This document shows, one piece after another, positions 38,717 through 47,250 of a stretch of DNA of 64,000 nt. The stretch's first letter is position 1. Each line of letters opens with the position of its first letter. The stretch spans positions 1 through 64,000 of the forward strand of contig CAIQBO010000021.1 in NCBI GenBank assembly GCA_903870145.1, written 5' to 3'. The translations under genes and the position numbers were made by a program. The notes beneath the pieces were generated by a model. The model was not told the DNA's origin, made no database searches, and was given only the letters and a program-made list of their open reading frames with translations. This stretch comes from an uncultured Burkholderiales bacterium. GTDB taxonomy: Bacteria > Pseudomonadota > Gammaproteobacteria > Burkholderiales > Burkholderiaceae_C.

Positions 38717-39906
38717 CCTCCAATGGCCTGGGCAGGGTCAACTTGGAGCGCCACCCGGATGGCCAAAGTGCTGGCCAAGGCGCAGATCACCATGGTCACG
38801 CCAAACCCACTCAAGGCATCCGCAGTTTCAAGCAATACAAATTTAGGAAAAATGGGCGCCCAAAAAGTAGCCGATACTTTGCCAACAAAAAATCCAATCA
38901 CGCCAAGTCCCAGGGCTTGCTGCATGATCATCCAAGCAATGGTCGTGTTGCGCGTGCCAATCAACTTGAGCACGGCAATCTCGCGAATTTTCCCTAAGGT
39001 CATGGTGTAAATGATGAAGGCCACAATGGCTGCGCTGACAATGGCCAAAATCACCAAGAACATGCCAATTTGTTTGGCCGATGTAGCAATCAATTTGGCC
39101 ACCAAAATTTCCTCCATGCCTTCACGTGTAAATACTTCCAAGTGTTTCCACCTTCGAATGGGTTGTGCCACTTGTTCGGGCTGCTCGCCTGGGTGTATTT
39201 GAACCAACACGGCATTCACGTTGTGACTGCTGGTTTGAGAAGCTTGAATGGCTTCAAGCAAACCAGGCACCGAGGGGCGGTTAAATAGAGGGTTGCTGGC
39301 GGTGCGCACACGCTCGTTCAAGATGGCGTCGTTGTCTTTTAAAAATTGTGCTTCTTGCGCATCTTTGAGAGAGATGAAAACCATGGGGTCGCCACCCGAG
39401 GAGACCATTCGCTGCGTGATACCTACAACTTTGTAAAACTGCCTTCGAATTTGAATTTGATCACCCACTGAAAATCCTGTTTTGATATCGGCGACGGATT
39501 CGTAATGGCCGCGCGTGATGTGTCGCCCTGCGAGCAAGTGGCTTGGCCAACCGGGGGACAAGGGCTCGCCGCCCACCACCATGGCACGGACATCTTGAGA
39601 GGCGCGTTTAACTTGCATCGTGAAATAGGTCACGTTCGAAGCGCGCATCACGCCTGGCATGCCCAGCATACTGCGAACCCAATCGTCTTTGAGGCTGGAG
39701 GATTCAGCGTAAGGCCCTTGTGTGTCCTTTTGCACCACCCACAAGTCAGCGCCACTGTTGGTCAAGAGTGCTCGAGCGTCGTCGACCATGCCGCGGTAAA
39801 CGCCGGCCATGGTCAATGTCACGCCGATCAGCAAGCCAAGCCCAATGCCAGTGAAGACGAATTTTTGCCATGAATGCAAAATATCCCGACCCGCCAAATT
39901 GATCAC
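38713..39906 (-). CDS. ABC transporter permease (FtsX/DevC-like)
   Basis: Start overlaps neighbouring CDSs; MINLAGRDILHSWQKFVFTGIGLGLLIGVTLTMAGVYRGMVDDARAL; C-terminal FtsX TM region IREIAVLKLIGTRNTTIAWMIMQQ. Confidence 0.9.
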   Translation of the reverse strand: MINLAGRDILHSWQKFVFTGIGLGLLIGVTLTMAGVYRGMVDDARALLTNSGADLWVVQKDTQGPYAESSSLKDDWVRSMLGMPGVMRASNVTYFTMQVKRASQDVRAMVVGGEPLSPGWPSHLLAGRHITRGHYESVADIKTGFSVGDQIQIRRQFYKVVGITQRMVSSGGDPMVFISLKDAQEAQFLKDNDAILNERVRTASNPLFNRPSVPGLLEAIQASQTSSHNVNAVLVQIHPGEQPEQVAQPIRRWKHLEVFTREGMEEILVAKLIATSAKQIGMFLVILAIVSAAIVAFIIYTMTLGKIREIAVLKLIGTRNTTIAWMIMQQALGLGVIGFFVGKVSATFWAPIFPKFVLLETADALSGFGVTMVICALASTLAIRVALQVDPAQAIGG

Positions 39907-41108
39907 GGCGCTGCACTCTGGCGTGTTTGTGGCTTGACCAAGGAGGGCGTGACTTGAACATGGCTGTCTGCATTCAAAGTTTTTTGGCTGTAAACCACAA
40001 TCTCTTGATCAGCTTGCAGACCTTCGAGAATTTGGACTTGTCCATCTAAACTTGAAGCACCTGTGCGAATTGCTGCAAACACGGGCTTGCCTGCCACCAT
40101 CCGCCAAACACCGGTTGTCAAACCTTGTTGATGCAAACTGGCATTGGGCACTGAAATGGCTTTGGCGCTGACCGGTAATTGGAGAGTCACCTCGGCCATT
40201 TCGCCTACCGAAATTCCCATGGGTGAGCGGGTGAAGGAAACCATGGCAATGCGCTCTTCAGTGATACTGTCACTGAGAATTTCAATGCGCTCGACTTGGC
40301 CTTCAAAGCGATCTTGCGCTTGCGAGCGCAAGCTAATTTGCGCTTTCAAATGAGGCACCAAGCCCGCTGAGCGACCTTGGTCAATGCGCAATTTGATCCA
40401 TAGACTGGCGGGGTCAATCAATCGCAGCACGGGTTGCCCTGCAACCACTGTGGAGCCTGCTTCGGCGTCCCGTGTCGTGACAACACCGTCCACCGGCGAG
40501 AGCAGGCGAACGTTAACGCGCTGCTGTTGCAGTGCTGCACGTTCAGCTTTGAGCCGGGTTAATTCTTGACCAGCAGATTTCGTATTGGCTGCGGCCACTT
40601 GAATCATTGCCAGTGCCGAAATTTTTTCTTGTGCGCGCGCTTCCAGTGCGCCTGGACTGATGAAATTTTTGTCTGCCAAATCTTGATTGCGCTGCATATT
40701 AGAGGTGGCCAGGTCCAAGCGAGCCATGGCATCTTTTTGTTGTGCTGATGCCGCCGTTTGGGCGCTTGCGGCTTTGTCCAAGCTTGCATCCAAAGAAGCC
40801 ATGCGCTGGTCAAGGTCAACGGGGTCCATTTCCGCTAAGAGCTGCCCCTTTGTAACGCGCTCGCCCACATCGACTTTGACGCTCAAGACGCGCCCAGCAG
40901 CGGTGGGGCCGATCATCCAACTGCGCCGAGCTTCCACCGTGCCAATGCCAAACAATTCTGCATGGAAGTTGCCCTCTTTGACTTTTTCAACCGTGACCAT
41001 CACAGGCGCCAAAGGCCCTGAGCGCAGGGCCACAAAAGCGATGGCGCTCAAAATCAGCAAGCCAGCCGTCAAGAATAGGATTTTTTGGGGGTTCAAACTA
41101 ATTTTCAC
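39903..41108 (-). CDS. HlyD/RND-type periplasmic adaptor of an ABC exporter
   Basis: LFGIGTVEARRSWMIGPTAAGRVLSVKVDVGERVTKGQLLAEMDPVDLDQR; coiled coil; LLSPVDGVVTTRDAEAGSTVVAGQPVLRLID. Confidence 0.9.
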   Translation of the reverse strand: MKISLNPQKILFLTAGLLILSAIAFVALRSGPLAPVMVTVEKVKEGNFHAELFGIGTVEARRSWMIGPTAAGRVLSVKVDVGERVTKGQLLAEMDPVDLDQRMASLDASLDKAASAQTAASAQQKDAMARLDLATSNMQRNQDLADKNFISPGALEARAQEKISALAMIQVAAANTKSAGQELTRLKAERAALQQQRVNVRLLSPVDGVVTTRDAEAGSTVVAGQPVLRLIDPASLWIKLRIDQGRSAGLVPHLKAQISLRSQAQDRFEGQVERIEILSDSITEERIAMVSFTRSPMGISVGEMAEVTLQLPVSAKAISVPNASLHQQGLTTGVWRMVAGKPVFAAIRTGASSLDGQVQILEGLQADQEIVVYSQKTLNADSHVQVTPSLVKPQTRQSAAP

Positions 41109-41164
41109 AAATCAACCTATTCATAACGCAGCATTGGAGGATAGGGCTTGTCAGGTGCGCAGTC

Positions 41165-41178
41165 TTGATCCAAGTCAA
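41165..41178. promoter_or_regulatory. FNR/ANR-type box TTGATCCAAGTCAA
   Basis: TTGAT-N4-GTCAA versus consensus TTGAT-N4-ATCAA; 57 bp upstream of the divergent exporter adaptor gene. Confidence 0.65.
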
Positions 41179-41209
41179 ACTAACAAAGATCAGTTGGTTT
41201 TGATAAAAC

Positions 41210-41223
41210 TTGATGTACATCAA
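41210..41223. promoter_or_regulatory. Perfect FNR/ANR box TTGATGTACATCAA
   Basis: Exact match to TTGAT-N4-ATCAA and fully palindromic. Confidence 0.85.
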
Positions 41224-41278
41224 GTATTTCTACGCAAGCAAACCTATCATGCCCAGACTCTTTGAGAGAAATTGAATT

Positions 41279-41473
41279 TTGAAAATACACCTGAGCACCA
41301 CTTCGCCAAGGCCTCAGCCGGATGCGCTACAAGCCCAGAGCTGGGCAATTCAACACTGGGGTTTCAGGCCTTTTTGTCTGGCCGCTGGGGCATGGTCGAG
41401 CGCGTTTTCAATGTTTGCATGGACCATGGGTCCTCTGCTGTTGCAAGCATGCGTGATTGGCAAGGATGGGTAA
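41279..41473 (+). pseudogene. Putative 5' remnant of nnrS (heme/copper membrane protein of NO response)
   Basis: 64-aa ORF LKIHLSTTSPRPQPDALQAQSWAIQHWGFRPFCLAAGAWSSAFSMFAWTMGPLLLQACVIGKDG*; GFRPFxL plus first-TM signature resembles the NnrS N-terminus, then terminates. Confidence 0.5.
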
Positions 41474-41477
41474 GAGC

Positions 41478-43424
41478 ATGTCAGTTACACCTGTTCAAAA
41501 AACACTTTGGAGCCTGGGCGCCAAATTGGCGTTGGTGGGGACCCCCTTTTTGATCGCGGCGCTGCTCTCGACTGTGGCCACACTGTGGGTATCTTGGCAG
41601 TTGGATGGGGGCGCAGCTGCTGTCAATGAGGCAGGGCGCATGCGCATGCAGGCTTATCGCATGGCCTTGGTGCTGGGCGGTGGAGAATTCAAAGAATTCC
41701 AGGTTTTGGCGGGTGAATATGAAAAGAGTTTGAGCTTGCTGCGCAATGGCGACGCAGAGCGGCCATTATTCGTGCCCTGGGACGACACAGTCAGGGCCCA
41801 TTTCACCAAAGTGGAGGCTGATTGGGTAGAGTTTAAAAATCATTGGGTGTCGCCCGCCGCCAGTGCCTACGAAGGCGCCAATGTGCGCACACAAACTGCG
41901 ATGTTTGTCGCTGACATTGAAAATTTGGTGGTCAGCATTGAGCAGCACATTGCCCATTGGACGGCGATCTTGCACTTGCTGCAATTGGGCGTTTTGTCAT
42001 TGGCAATTTTGGGTGCAACGGTCTTGATCTTCACAGGCTACCGGTTTGTCTTGGAGCCTGTTCAATATTTGAAGCAAGCTATTCAAAAAATTCAGTCAGG
42101 CGATTTGAGTGCGCGCGTTCTGCGCGTCACATCAGATGAATTTGGCACCTTGGCCGATGGCTTTAACGGCATGGCAGAGCACCTGCAACTGATGTACGCC
42201 AATTTAGAGAGCAAGGTCAAGGAAAAGACTTTGGAGTTAGAAGAAAAGCGTGAACGCTTAGAGTCCTTGTACGAAGTCACTGCGATGGTCGCTCGAGCTA
42301 CTACTTTGGACGAATTGGCTCAAGATTTTTCACAAAGCATGATGCGCATCGCCCATGCAGATGGCGTTGCAGTGCGCTGGTCTGACCAGGCTAACCAACG
42401 CTTTATGTTATTAGCCTCAAGTGGACTGCCTGTTGACATGGTGAAGGATGAGCACTGCCTGCATGCGGGCGATTGCCATTGCGGCAACATGACGCCAGGA
42501 CATGCGTTTCGCGTCATACCGATACACGAGTCTTTCCATGCGCCTCATCAGCATTGCGTCAAAGCGGGCTTCAGCACTGTACTGAACTTGCCAATTCGAA
42601 TTCATGACCGGGTGATCGGCGAGGTTGATTTGTTTTTTCATGCACTCGTCTCTCCATCAGAAGCTGAGCGATCCCTGCTGGAGGCGCTGAACAGTCATTT
42701 GGCCAGCGCCATGGAAAATTTACGCCTCAATGCATTAGGAAAAGAAGCTGCAGTTTCAGAGGAACGGCATTTGATCGCACGTGAGTTACACGACTCGATT
42801 GCGCAGTCCTTGGCTTTTCTAAAAATACAAGTTCAACTGATGCGAGATGCACTGCGTCGTGGATCAGCCCTTGAAATTCAATCAGTGCTTGAAGAAATTG
42901 ATGTCGGTGTTCGCGAAAGTTATGGCGACGTGCGTGAGCTTTTGATGCATTTCAGAACCCGTGCTAATACAGAGGACATCGAGCCCGCACTGGCCACCAC
43001 GCTTCGAAAATTTGAACATCAAACGGGCATGGCCACCGCCATGAGCCACAGTGGCCACGGTCTTCCCTTGTCAGCTGATTTGCAAATTCAAGTGCTGCAC
43101 ATTGTGCAAGAGGCACTGTCGAATGTTCGAAAGCATGCCAAAGCGTCGAAGGTATGGCTCGATGTACAGCAGCAACCAGTTTGGCGATTTGAAGTTCGAG
43201 ACAACGGAATTGGCTTTGAAATTGATCAACTGCAAAAAGATGAAACCCATGTGGGACTGAGCATCATGACTGAGCGGGCTCAGCGCATTGGTGCAAATTT
43301 GGAATTTATCTCAACCCTGCAAAGTGGTAGTTCTGTCATATTGACCTTGGCTGGGCCGTTTTCAACTATTGCCTCTGAGCCATCTGAGCCATCTGCGGCA
43401 TCTCTACAAACGCAATCAGCATGA
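41478..43424 (+). CDS. narX: Nitrate/nitrite sensor histidine kinase NarX-type
   Basis: ORF from 41457, likely start MSVTPVQ at 41478; P-box-like NEAGRMRMQAYRMALV; HAMP; GAF-like; ERHLIARELHDSIAQSLAFLKIQVQLMRDALRRG; HATPase. Confidence 0.92.
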   Translation: MSVTPVQKTLWSLGAKLALVGTPFLIAALLSTVATLWVSWQLDGGAAAVNEAGRMRMQAYRMALVLGGGEFKEFQVLAGEYEKSLSLLRNGDAERPLFVPWDDTVRAHFTKVEADWVEFKNHWVSPAASAYEGANVRTQTAMFVADIENLVVSIEQHIAHWTAILHLLQLGVLSLAILGATVLIFTGYRFVLEPVQYLKQAIQKIQSGDLSARVLRVTSDEFGTLADGFNGMAEHLQLMYANLESKVKEKTLELEEKRERLESLYEVTAMVARATTLDELAQDFSQSMMRIAHADGVAVRWSDQANQRFMLLASSGLPVDMVKDEHCLHAGDCHCGNMTPGHAFRVIPIHESFHAPHQHCVKAGFSTVLNLPIRIHDRVIGEVDLFFHALVSPSEAERSLLEALNSHLASAMENLRLNALGKEAAVSEERHLIARELHDSIAQSLAFLKIQVQLMRDALRRGSALEIQSVLEEIDVGVRESYGDVRELLMHFRTRANTEDIEPALATTLRKFEHQTGMATAMSHSGHGLPLSADLQIQVLHIVQEALSNVRKHAKASKVWLDVQQQPVWRFEVRDNGIGFEIDQLQKDETHVGLSIMTERAQRIGANLEFISTLQSGSSVILTLAGPFSTIASEPSEPSAASLQTQSA

Positions 43425-44113
43425 CCCCTTCACCTTTGACCCCGACGCCGATTCGCATTTTATTGGTTGACGATCACACCTTGTTCCGGCGGGGTTTATC
43501 GGCACTGCTGTCGCGCGATCCGCGTGTGGAAATTGTCGGTGACGCAGGAGACGCAGGCCAAGCTTTGCGCCGTGCCCAAGAGCTGCAACCGCATGTCATT
43601 TTGCTCGACAACCACCTGCCAGGTGTCAACGGTGTCGATGCATTGCCGGCGCTGCGTGAGGCTGCACCCCACGCGCGCATTGTGATGTTGACGGTCAGTG
43701 AAGATGAGAACAACTTGTCCGCGGCCTTGCAAAATGGCGCTGCAGGGTACTTGTTAAAAACCACAGAAGGCGAAGCGCTGATTCAAGCCATTCAAAAGGC
43801 GCAGGCAGGAGAAAGCGTCATTGCCCCGGAGATGACCAGCAAACTCGTGGCAGCTTACCGGGGGGCTTCGGCTTCCTGCGAGTCTAGTGAATCCAGTGCA
43901 CAAGAGCGGGCCTCGCCATTGGCTGTTTTGTCGGTACGAGAAGTAGACATTTTGCGCAGTGTTGCCAAGGGTTCGAGCAACAAAGAAACTGCTCGTGAAT
44001 TGGGCATTGCAGAAACTACGGTAAAAATTCACGTGCAGCATATTTTGCGAAAACTTGGCGTGAGTAGCCGTGTTCATGCTGCAGTGATGGCTTCTGAAAA
44101 TGGATTGATTTAA
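43421..44113 (+). CDS. narL: NarL-type response regulator
   Basis: RILLVDDHTLFRRGLSALLSRDPRVEIVGDAGDAGQAL; LuxR HTH VREVDILRSVAKGSSNKETARELGIAETTVKIHVQHILRKLGVSSRVHA; overlaps narX by 4 nt. Confidence 0.94.
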   Translation: MTPSPLTPTPIRILLVDDHTLFRRGLSALLSRDPRVEIVGDAGDAGQALRRAQELQPHVILLDNHLPGVNGVDALPALREAAPHARIVMLTVSEDENNLSAALQNGAAGYLLKTTEGEALIQAIQKAQAGESVIAPEMTSKLVAAYRGASASCESSESSAQERASPLAVLSVREVDILRSVAKGSSNKETARELGIAETTVKIHVQHILRKLGVSSRVHAAVMASENGLI

Positions 44114-44136
44114 AGGGCTAAGTCACAAAGCTTGGT

Positions 44137-44150
44137 TTGATCCATGTCAA
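44137..44150. promoter_or_regulatory. FNR/ANR-type box TTGATCCATGTCAA upstream of narK1
   Basis: TTGAT-N4-GTCAA, one mismatch to consensus, in the narL-narK1 intergenic region. Confidence 0.7.
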
Positions 44151-44174
44151 GCATTGCGCAAGCACCAGCTTGAG

Positions 44175-44214
44175 TAGTTCGATAGAACTATGCGCAGCAC
44201 CCAATGCATAGTTC
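44175..44214. promoter_or_regulatory. Overlapping inverted repeats in the narK1 leader/promoter
   Basis: TAGTTC-GATA-GAACTA (44175-44190) and GAACTATGC-N12-GCATAGTTC (44185-44193/44206-44214) share the central arm. Confidence 0.6.
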
Positions 44215-44304
44215 CTTGAGTGAACCCATGACGTTCTTCAGAAGGATGGTGCTGGCAACTTAAAAAACCTAAAGTCAAGTCAAAGAAATCAAAAGGTTTT
44301 TGAC

Positions 44305-45561
44305 ATGACAAAAAATGAACAAGCACTCTCTGTATTGATTGTCAGCACGGTGGCATTCACAGTTTGCTTCATGGTCTGGATGATGTTTGGTGTGATTGGA
44401 ATACCGATCAAGAAAGCTTTAGACCTGAATGCGACTCAGTTTGGTTTGTTAATGGCCACACCCGTTCTGACCGGCTCCTTGGTCAGGGTTCCCTTGGGCA
44501 TTTGGACGGACAAGTATGGCGGTCGCTTGGTCATGACGATTTTGATGGCCCTGACGGTCCCGGCCATTTACTTGATGTCGTATGCCACCGCTTATTGGCA
44601 TTTTTTAACCATTGGGTTGTTCGTTGGATTGGCGGGCGGATCGTTCTCCGTAGGAACACCTTATGTAGCCCGCTGGTTTCCAAAAAATCAGCAAGGTTTT
44701 GCCATGGGCATCTATGGTGCTGGCAATTCTGGCGCTGCGGTCAATAAATTCATTGCACCGGCATTGTTGGTCGCATTTGGTTGGACCATGGTGCCGCAAA
44801 TCTATGCCGCTGTCATGCTGGGAGCCGCGCTTTTATTTTGGTTTTTCAGTTACAGCGATCCAACTCACTTGGTTCCTAGCAATGTCAAATTCATAGACCA
44901 ACTCAAATTGCTCAAAGATCCCAAGGTGCTCAAGTATTGTCAGTACTACAGCATTGTCTTTGGTGGCTATGTGGCACTTTCCCTTTGGATGGTGCAGTAC
45001 TACGTAGGCGAATTTGGCCTTGAAATTCGATCGGCTGCGCTCCTTGCTGCCTGTTTCTCTTTGCCCGGTGGCGTCTTGCGCGCCGTTGGCGGGTGGCTAT
45101 CAGACAAGTGGGGTGCGCACAGCGTGACTTGGTGGGTCATGTGGGTCAGTTGGATCTGCCTTTTCTTGCTCAGCTACCCTCAAACTGATTTCACGGTGGC
45201 AACAGCATCGGGCCCTAAAAGCTTTCACTTAGGCTTAAACGTTTACATGTTTACCGCATTGATGTTTATCTTGGGCATCGCCTTTGCGTTTGGCAAAGCC
45301 AGCGTGTTCAAGTACATCAGCGATGACTACACCGGCAACATTGGGGCGATCAGTGGCATTGTTGGTTTGGCCGGAGGTTTGGGCGGATTTGTCTTGCCGA
45401 TTTTGTTTGGCGTGTTGATGGACCTGACGGGCATTCGCTCAAGTGCTTTCATGCTGATGTATGGCGTGGTCTGGGTCTCTTTGATTTGGATGTACTGGAC
45501 CGAAGTACGCCGTGGTGAAGTGATTGGACGCAACGCGACGCCATTTAACTTCATCACCTGA
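44305..45561 (+). CDS. narK1: MFS nitrate/nitrite transporter NarK1-type
   Basis: 418 aa polytopic; LLMATPVLTGSLVRVPLGIWTDKYGGR; GLAGGSFSVGTPYVARWFPKNQQGFAMGIYGAGNSGAAVNKF. Confidence 0.92.
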   Translation: MTKNEQALSVLIVSTVAFTVCFMVWMMFGVIGIPIKKALDLNATQFGLLMATPVLTGSLVRVPLGIWTDKYGGRLVMTILMALTVPAIYLMSYATAYWHFLTIGLFVGLAGGSFSVGTPYVARWFPKNQQGFAMGIYGAGNSGAAVNKFIAPALLVAFGWTMVPQIYAAVMLGAALLFWFFSYSDPTHLVPSNVKFIDQLKLLKDPKVLKYCQYYSIVFGGYVALSLWMVQYYVGEFGLEIRSAALLAACFSLPGGVLRAVGGWLSDKWGAHSVTWWVMWVSWICLFLLSYPQTDFTVATASGPKSFHLGLNVYMFTALMFILGIAFAFGKASVFKYISDDYTGNIGAISGIVGLAGGLGGFVLPILFGVLMDLTGIRSSAFMLMYGVVWVSLIWMYWTEVRRGEVIGRNATPFNFIT

Positions 45562-45579
45562 AAACCACATTTTAAAAAG

Positions 45580-47214
45580 ATGACTATGACCACAAAATCA
45601 CAAACCTGCATCGACATTGATGATTGGCGTCCTGAGGATGACCATTTTTGGGAATCCAGAGGCAAAAAAATTGCCTACAAAAATCTTTGGATTTCAGTGC
45701 CCAGCTTACTTTGCGGCTTTGCCATTTGGGGCATGTGGGGAATCATCACGGTGCAAATGCTCAATTTGGGTTTCCCATTTTCGCAAGCTGAGTTGTTCAC
45801 ATTGACGGCGATTGCTGGATTGTCAGGTGCGACGATGCGCATACCCGCCTCATTTCTAATTCGCCTTGCGGGCGGACGCAATACCATCTTCTTAACGACT
45901 GCCATGCTCTTGGCGCCCGCCATCGGCACCGGCATTGTCTTGCAGCACAAGGATTGGCCCTTGTGGTCATTTCAGTTGATGGCACTTTGGTCAGGGGTTG
46001 GAGGCGGTAATTTCGCCAGTTCAATGTCCAACATCAGTACATTTTTCCCCAAGCGCTTGCAGGGCACGGCACTTGGTCTGAATGCCGGCCTTGGTAATTT
46101 TGGTGTCACCACCATGCAAATTTTGATTCCATTGGTCATGACCTTGAGCCTGTTCGGCGATTTGGGAGGCGCTTCTCTGGACTTGATCAAAGACAGTGGC
46201 TGGATCTTGGGAAAGATCAGCGCAGGCACTTCGACTTGGATTCAAAACGCAGGATTCGTGTGGTTGTTGGCATTGATCCCGTTGTCTGCACTGTGTTTCT
46301 TTGGCATGAACAACTTGAACGCAGTGTCGCCCAGTATCGGAGGAACTTTCGCAGCATTTTTGAAAATCATTTGGCTCTATACCCTGTCTTTTTTGCCTGC
46401 AGGTTTAGGTCTTTACTTGTATTTGCCTGCGCCCACTGGATTGGGCTTGCTCAACATGTGGGTGGCCATGCCATTGATCATCGTCAGCGCCTTGATGGTG
46501 ATGAAAGTCACTGCCTTTGGCACGATGAAAGAAAACATTGAAAAGCAGTTTGCAATTTTCAGAAATAAGCACACATGGTCTCTGACGGTGTTGTACATGG
46601 TCACGTTCGGCTCTTTCATTGGATTTTCAATGGCCTTGCCTTTGTCCATTACGGTGATATTTGGCATCAGCCACATGCCCGATGCGGCTGGTGTGATGCA
46701 ACACAGCCTTAAAAATCCGAATGCTGTCTCAGCTTTGACCTACGCCTGGATGGGTCCCTTTGTAGGCGCCATGGTGCGCCCAGTGGGGGGGTGGATATCT
46801 GACAAAGTGGGCGGCTCCATCGTTACCCAGGTGATCTCGGCTGTGATGGTGTTGGCCTCTGGCGCCGTGGGCTTTGTCATGATGAAGGCCTACGCATCAG
46901 CAACGCCTGAGCAATATTTCTCTAGTTTCATGTGGTTGTTTGTGCTGCTGTTTGCTGCAAGCGGCATTGGTAATGGCTCGACCTTCAGAACCATTGGCGT
47001 GATTTTTGATCGTCAACAAGCGGGCCCAGTGCTGGGATGGACTTCTGCAGTGGCTGCTTACGGCGCATTCATTGCTCCGGTTGTGATTGGCGCGCAGATC
47101 AAAGCAGGAACACCAGAAATTGCCATGTACGGTTTTGCTGTGTTTTATGCCTTGTGTTTGTTGCTCAACTGGTGGTTCTACTTGCGCGCAAATTCAGAAA
47201 TCAAAAACCCGTAA
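45580..47214 (+). CDS. narK2: MFS nitrate/nitrite transporter NarK2-type
   Basis: IDDWRPEDDHFWESRGKKIAYKNLWISVPSLLCGFAIWGMWGIITVQM; SNISTFFPKRLQGTALGLNAGLGNFGVTTMQ. Confidence 0.93.
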   Translation: MTMTTKSQTCIDIDDWRPEDDHFWESRGKKIAYKNLWISVPSLLCGFAIWGMWGIITVQMLNLGFPFSQAELFTLTAIAGLSGATMRIPASFLIRLAGGRNTIFLTTAMLLAPAIGTGIVLQHKDWPLWSFQLMALWSGVGGGNFASSMSNISTFFPKRLQGTALGLNAGLGNFGVTTMQILIPLVMTLSLFGDLGGASLDLIKDSGWILGKISAGTSTWIQNAGFVWLLALIPLSALCFFGMNNLNAVSPSIGGTFAAFLKIIWLYTLSFLPAGLGLYLYLPAPTGLGLLNMWVAMPLIIVSALMVMKVTAFGTMKENIEKQFAIFRNKHTWSLTVLYMVTFGSFIGFSMALPLSITVIFGISHMPDAAGVMQHSLKNPNAVSALTYAWMGPFVGAMVRPVGGWISDKVGGSIVTQVISAVMVLASGAVGFVMMKAYASATPEQYFSSFMWLFVLLFAASGIGNGSTFRTIGVIFDRQQAGPVLGWTSAVAAYGAFIAPVVIGAQIKAGTPEIAMYGFAVFYALCLLLNWWFYLRANSEIKNP

Positions 47215-47250
47215 TTTTTGACATATATATATTTTCATTAGAGGTATCTC

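Noticed and set aside
41272-41553. 93-aa ORF overlapping the narX start
   Set aside because: Wrong frame relative to both narX and the nnrS-like remnant (41279..41473); no recognisable motif.
43370-43403. Direct repeat GAGCCATCT near the narX 3' end
   Set aside because: Short coding repeat giving the SEPSEPS tail; too small for a mobile or regulatory repeat call.
47219-47240. AT-rich TTGACATATATATATTTT before narG as a promoter
   Set aside because: TTGACA looks like a -35, but no credible -10 at 16-18 nt and the gap to narK2 is only 36 nt; read-through from narK2 is more likely.
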